A stretch of DNA of 18,324 nucleotides. Origin: an uncultured Collinsella sp. Its GTDB lineage: Bacteria > Actinomycetota > Coriobacteriia > Coriobacteriales > Coriobacteriaceae. Where the stretch lies: NCBI GenBank assembly GCA_900542635.1, contig UQOJ01000042.1, positions 1 through 18,324 on the forward strand. The letters run 5' to 3'. This document shows positions 16,137 through 18,324 of this stretch, piece after piece. The notes beneath the pieces were generated by a model. The model did no database searches. It had not been told where the DNA came from and was given only the letters and a program-made list of their open reading frames with translations. The position numbers and the translations under genes were made by a program. Every line of letters begins with the position of its first letter. The first letter of the stretch is position 1.

Positions 16137-16168
16137 GAGCGCGGCCTTGCACATGCGGGGCCGCGCTC
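16137..16168 (+). terminator. Strong hairpin after phoU, possible terminator with poor T-tract
   Basis: A perfect 10-bp GC-rich stem, GAGCGCGGCC (16137-16146) with GGCCGCGCTC (16159-16168), encloses a 12-nt loop. Only TT follows before GCG, so it lacks the T-run of a classical intrinsic terminator. It lies 37 nt after the phoU stop and 50 nt before yggS, so it is a natural boundary of the pst-phoU unit, either as a weak terminator or as a 3'-end stabiliser allowing read-through. Confidence 0.55.
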
Positions 16169-16218
16169 TTGCGATAGCATGGGACTACTTGTTTGGCTGT
16201 CAGCGGAGGCGATTGGCA

Positions 16219-16956
16219 ATGGATAACTATTTGGACTTGATGCGCGCTCGCCGCGAGCAGATTCTGGAACGTTTTTATGCGGCGCTCGATCGCGCAGGCC
16301 GTCCCCACGACGCCGCGCGCCTCATTGCCGTGTCCAAGACCGTTGGTGTCGATGAGACCGTTGCCGCCATCCAGGCGGGGTATCGCCATTTTGCTGAGAA
16401 TCGCCCGCAGGAGCTGGTTCGCAAGCTCACGGGTCTGGCGGAGCATCCGGAGCTGCCCGAGGTGCGCTTCGATATGATCGGCAACCTGCAGACCAATAAG
16501 ATCAATGCGGTGCTGGGCTCAGCCGAGCTGATTCACTCGGTGGGTTCGCTGCATCTGGCGCAGGCGATCTCGAGCCGTGCTGTTCGCAAGATTGAGGCAG
16601 GCGAGCTCGCCGGCCCCCAGCGTGTGCTCATTGAGGTCAATGTGAGTGGTGAGGAGTCGAAGGGAGGCTTTTCGCCCGATGAGATTCGCGCTGCCGCGGG
16701 TGAGCTTGCGGAACTTGAGGGAATTTGCGTACAGGGGCTTATGACTATGGCGCCCCGGGGGAATAAGGATGTGGCACGCCGCACCTTTGCGGGGCTTCGT
16801 GAGCTGAGGGATGAGCTGGAGGCGGCGCATCCCGATTTGAACCTGCCTGAGCTTTCCTGCGGCATGAGCGAGGACTTTGAGCCTGCCCTTGAGGAGGGCT
16901 CTACGCTCGTTCGCCTGGGCAGGGTAGTATTTAGCCCGGAGTTTGCAGTAAAATAA
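16219..16956 (+). CDS. yggS: Pyridoxal phosphate homeostasis protein YggS/YlmE (PLPBP family)
   Basis: YggS is a small cytosolic pyridoxal-phosphate carrier with a single TIM-barrel domain, linked to vitamin B6 and amino-acid homeostasis; it has no firmly known catalytic activity. The ATG at 16219 follows GGAGG (16205-16209) by 9 nt and gives 245 residues; earlier in-frame starts would run through the hairpin. The PLP-binding Lys is in LIAVSKT (K40). HFAENRPQE (57-65), IGNLQTNK (87-94), EVNVSGEESKGGF, LMTMAP and CGMSEDFEPALEEGSTLVRLG complete the family pattern. In Gram-positive clusters it usually directly follows pgeF (ylmD); here the pst-phoU operon lies between them, and sepF comes next as usual. 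Confidence 0.95.
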   Translation: MDNYLDLMRARREQILERFYAALDRAGRPHDAARLIAVSKTVGVDETVAAIQAGYRHFAENRPQELVRKLTGLAEHPELPEVRFDMIGNLQTNKINAVLGSAELIHSVGSLHLAQAISSRAVRKIEAGELAGPQRVLIEVNVSGEESKGGFSPDEIRAAAGELAELEGICVQGLMTMAPRGNKDVARRTFAGLRELRDELEAAHPDLNLPELSCGMSEDFEPALEEGSTLVRLGRVVFSPEFAVK

Positions 16957-17016
16957 GGCTCTGAAGTGCGCACTGATTATCGGGGCGCCTGCACTAAACC
17001 GCGAGAGGACACAACC

Positions 17017-17739
17017 ATGGGCTTCCTTGACGAGATTAAAAATAAGATGCACCTGGGCGGCCAGCAGGGTTACGACCAGGGTTATGGCCAGGACGACGAC
17101 TACGGCTACGATGACGGCTATGACGATAGTTATCAGGGCAACGGCTACAGCGGTGCTTCGGGCGAGGGCTTCTACACCCAAGACGAGCCGAGCAACGGCC
17201 TGCTTGGTCAGACGCGCCGCGGTGAAGCTGAGTCGGTTGCCGTGTATACACGCTCCGGGCAGCTGGTCGGCGATGACTCCCGCCATGCCACGACGTATAA
17301 CCCGCCTTCGCGCTCGCAGGACAGTGTTGCGAGCGGTTATCGTCCTGGTGCCTATGACACGCCGTCGAGCTACGCCGAGAACACCCGCGCCCGTGCCGCC
17401 GCTACGCCTGCGCCTGCACCGAGCGATGCCTCGGCCTATGCGAGCAATATCATCAACGCCACACCGCAGCTGCCGGCCTATGTCCTGCGCCCCGAGAGCT
17501 ATGACGACGTGGAGACCGTGGTGCGCCGCGTTCGCACCAAGCAGCCTGTCGCACTGATTTTTGTGGGCGTACGCACCGAAGTTGCCAAGCGCGTCTTGGA
17601 CTTCTCTTACGGCTTTGCCTGCGGTCTGGGTGCCACGGTCAAGGAGGTGGGCGACCGCGTGTTCATGGTGCTGCCCGCCGGTTGCGAGGTCAAAGATTCC
17701 GATCTCAAGAAGCTTCGTGCCGACGGCTACCTCAAGTAA
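17017..17739 (+). CDS. sepF: Cell division protein SepF (YlmF)
   Basis: SepF binds the FtsZ C-terminal peptide and tethers Z-ring filaments to the membrane; in actinobacteria, which lack FtsA, it is the main anchor. The ATG at 17017 follows GAGAGGA (17003-17009) by 7 nt, giving 240 residues; earlier in-frame starts have no ribosome site. The N-terminal MGFLDEIKNKMHL is the amphipathic membrane-binding helix. Residues about 14-50 are a low-complexity Gly/Tyr/Asp/Gln tract, and 51-150 are a disordered linker rich in Ser, Pro and Ala. The SepF core is at about 154-225, with VLRPESYDDVETVVRRVRTK (156-175), FVGVRTEVAKRVLDFSYG (182-199) and a hydrophobic end strand VFMVLP. It lies between yggS and yggT in the usual order. 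Confidence 0.95.
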   Translation: MGFLDEIKNKMHLGGQQGYDQGYGQDDDYGYDDGYDDSYQGNGYSGASGEGFYTQDEPSNGLLGQTRRGEAESVAVYTRSGQLVGDDSRHATTYNPPSRSQDSVASGYRPGAYDTPSSYAENTRARAAATPAPAPSDASAYASNIINATPQLPAYVLRPESYDDVETVVRRVRTKQPVALIFVGVRTEVAKRVLDFSYGFACGLGATVKEVGDRVFMVLPAGCEVKDSDLKKLRADGYLK

Positions 17740-17749
17740 AGACAAGACG

Positions 17750-17763
17750 AGGAGATTCCCATC
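17750..17763 (+). promoter_or_regulatory. yggT ribosome binding site and ATC initiation codon
   Basis: AGGAG (17750-17754) is followed after 6 nt by ATC (17761-17763). Between the in-frame sepF stop TAA (17737-17739) and the internal ATG at 17839 this frame has no ATG, GTG or TTG. ATT at 17755 touches the ribosome site and CTG at 17785 is too far, so ATC is the only well-placed start. Confidence 0.7.
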
Positions 17764-18042
17764 AACATCTACACTATCGTCCAGCTGGTCAACACGCTGT
17801 TCAACTTCTATTCCACGCTCATTGTCGTCTACTGCTTTATGACGTGGATTCCCATGAAGCAGGGTGGTTTGCTTCAGGATATTGCCGCGGTGCTTGATAG
17901 CGTGTGCGGTCCGTGGCTCAACCTGTTCCGTCGTTTCATCCCGCCGATGGGCGGTATCGATTTTTCGCCGGTCGTTGCGATTATTGCGTTGCAGTTGGTG
18001 CAGAGGCTGGTTCTGCAGCTTCTTATAGGTATACTCGTGTAG
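17761..18042 (+). CDS. yggT: YggT family membrane protein (YlmG), probable ATC start
   Basis: YggT/YlmG proteins are small two-helix membrane proteins of unclear molecular role, associated with division clusters and, in plastids and cyanobacteria, with nucleoid organisation. Starting at ATC 17761 the protein has 93 residues: helix one at about 4-29 (VQLVNTLFNFYSTLIVVYCF within it), a loop with the family block DSVCGPWLNLFRRFIPPMGG (46-65), then helix two, ending with an LLQLLIGILV-like tail. The first ATG (17839) would give only 67 residues and delete nearly all of helix one, which is conserved in the family, so it is not the true start. sepF and yggT share a reading frame, separated by one TAA and 21 nt. 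Family assignment is good; the start codon is unusual. Confidence 0.85.
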   Translation: MNIYTIVQLVNTLFNFYSTLIVVYCFMTWIPMKQGGLLQDIAAVLDSVCGPWLNLFRRFIPPMGGIDFSPVVAIIALQLVQRLVLQLLIGILV

Positions 18043-18103
18043 AACTGACTTAGTAACTTACGTCGGGCGTGTAGCGCCGAGGCGATGAAAAAGGAGACTT
18101 GTT
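18043..18103 (+). promoter_or_regulatory. yggT-divIVA gap with divIVA ribosome site
   Basis: The 61-nt gap carries AAGGAG (18091-18096), 7 nt before the divIVA ATG, and a small imperfect hairpin (18063-18080, TCGG pairing with CCGA). A TATACT hexamer at 18030-18035, inside the end of yggT, could be a -10 for a divIVA promoter, but no convincing -35 accompanies it. The ribosome site is firm; the promoter is a guess. Confidence 0.4.
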
Positions 18104-18324
18104 ATGGCTATTACCCCTGCAGACATCCAGGCTCAGACTTTCTCTGAGGCCAAGCGTGGCTACGATCCTGCCGAGGTCGACGTCTTCTTGGAGACGCTGT
18201 CCTCCGAGGTTGACGCTATGCTCGCTAAGATCGTCGACCTTAAGGGTCGTCTGACTGCTACCGAGCAGCAGCTTGCCGATGCGCAGGCTCAGCTTGCCCA
18301 GGCTCAGGATGCCCCCGCCCAGGG
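18104..18324 (+). CDS. divIVA: DivIVA-domain cell division/polar growth protein (N-terminal part)
   Basis: DivIVA (Wag31 in mycobacteria) is a coiled-coil protein that senses curved membrane at poles and septa and recruits division, wall-growth or chromosome-anchoring partners. Seventy-three complete codons are present before the window ends. The N-terminal membrane-binding domain is recognisable from MAITPADIQAQTF and the family motif RGYDPAEVDVFLETL (residues 18-32). A coiled-coil follows and by residue about 55 becomes a Gln/Ala/Leu repeat (LADAQAQLAQAQ). The start is fixed by AAGGAG 7 nt upstream. The ylmH gene often found between yggT and divIVA is absent. The rest of the gene lies beyond the window. 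Confidence 0.92.
   Translation, partial: MAITPADIQAQTFSEAKRGYDPAEVDVFLETLSSEVDAMLAKIVDLKGRLTATEQQLADAQAQLAQAQDAPAQ

Noticed and set aside
16135..16218. N-terminal extension of yggS from an upstream GTG at 16135
   Set aside because: It would translate the hairpin region, has no ribosome site and does not resemble the family; the ATG at 16219 follows a good GGAGG.
16519..17745. A 408-codon minus-strand open frame opposite yggS and sepF, with hydrophobic stretches
   Set aside because: The hydrophobic part is the complement of the sepF low-complexity repeat. It crosses an intergenic gap and has no ribosome site or known domain.
17737..17763. SepF-YggT fusion by TAA read-through
   Set aside because: The two genes share a frame separated by only one TAA, but a well-spaced AGGAG lies in the gap and both families are normally separate proteins; re-initiation is simpler.

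Overview
This window carries the 3' two-thirds of a division and cell wall (dcw) cluster from a GC-rich (about 60% by eye) Gram-positive bacterium. The gene content fits an actinobacterium: murB lies inside the cluster, there is no ftsA between ftsQ and ftsZ, and sepF, yggT and divIVA follow ftsZ. The moderate GC and protein character suggest class Coriobacteriia (Collinsella-like); that placement is inference. Every gene I can support is on the + strand. The first 25 bases are not genomic: they match the Illumina Nextera read-1 adapter, including the 19-bp Tn5 mosaic end, so the window begins at a contig end and murF is cut there.

Bases 26-9298 hold the peptidoglycan precursor and septal synthesis block: murF (3' part), mraY, murD, ftsW, murG, murC, murB and ftsQ. 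They are tightly packed; ftsW/murG overlap by 11 nt and murB/ftsQ by 44 nt, and the only sizeable gap is 97 nt before murC. Together they make UDP-MurNAc-pentapeptide, lipid I and lipid II, and polymerise glycan at the septum. A 199-nt AT-rich gap with two small palindromes and a candidate promoter precedes ftsZ, which ends in a clear intrinsic terminator (10679-10710).

After a second gap with two hairpins comes a new unit: pgeF (ylmD), overlapping by ATGA with pstS, then pstC, pstA, pstB and phoU. A complete high-affinity phosphate transport operon with its regulator therefore sits exactly where the usual Gram-positive order ylmD-ylmE would be contiguous. The dcw order then resumes with yggS (ylmE), sepF (ylmF), yggT (ylmG) and divIVA (5' part, cut by the window end); the RNA-binding gene ylmH often found before divIVA is absent.

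The points most worth checking are the pst-phoU operon coupled to pgeF inside the division cluster, a yggT gene whose only plausible start codon is ATC, and the adapter at the contig end. I see no CRISPR array, tRNA, rRNA, insertion sequence or sign of recent transfer.
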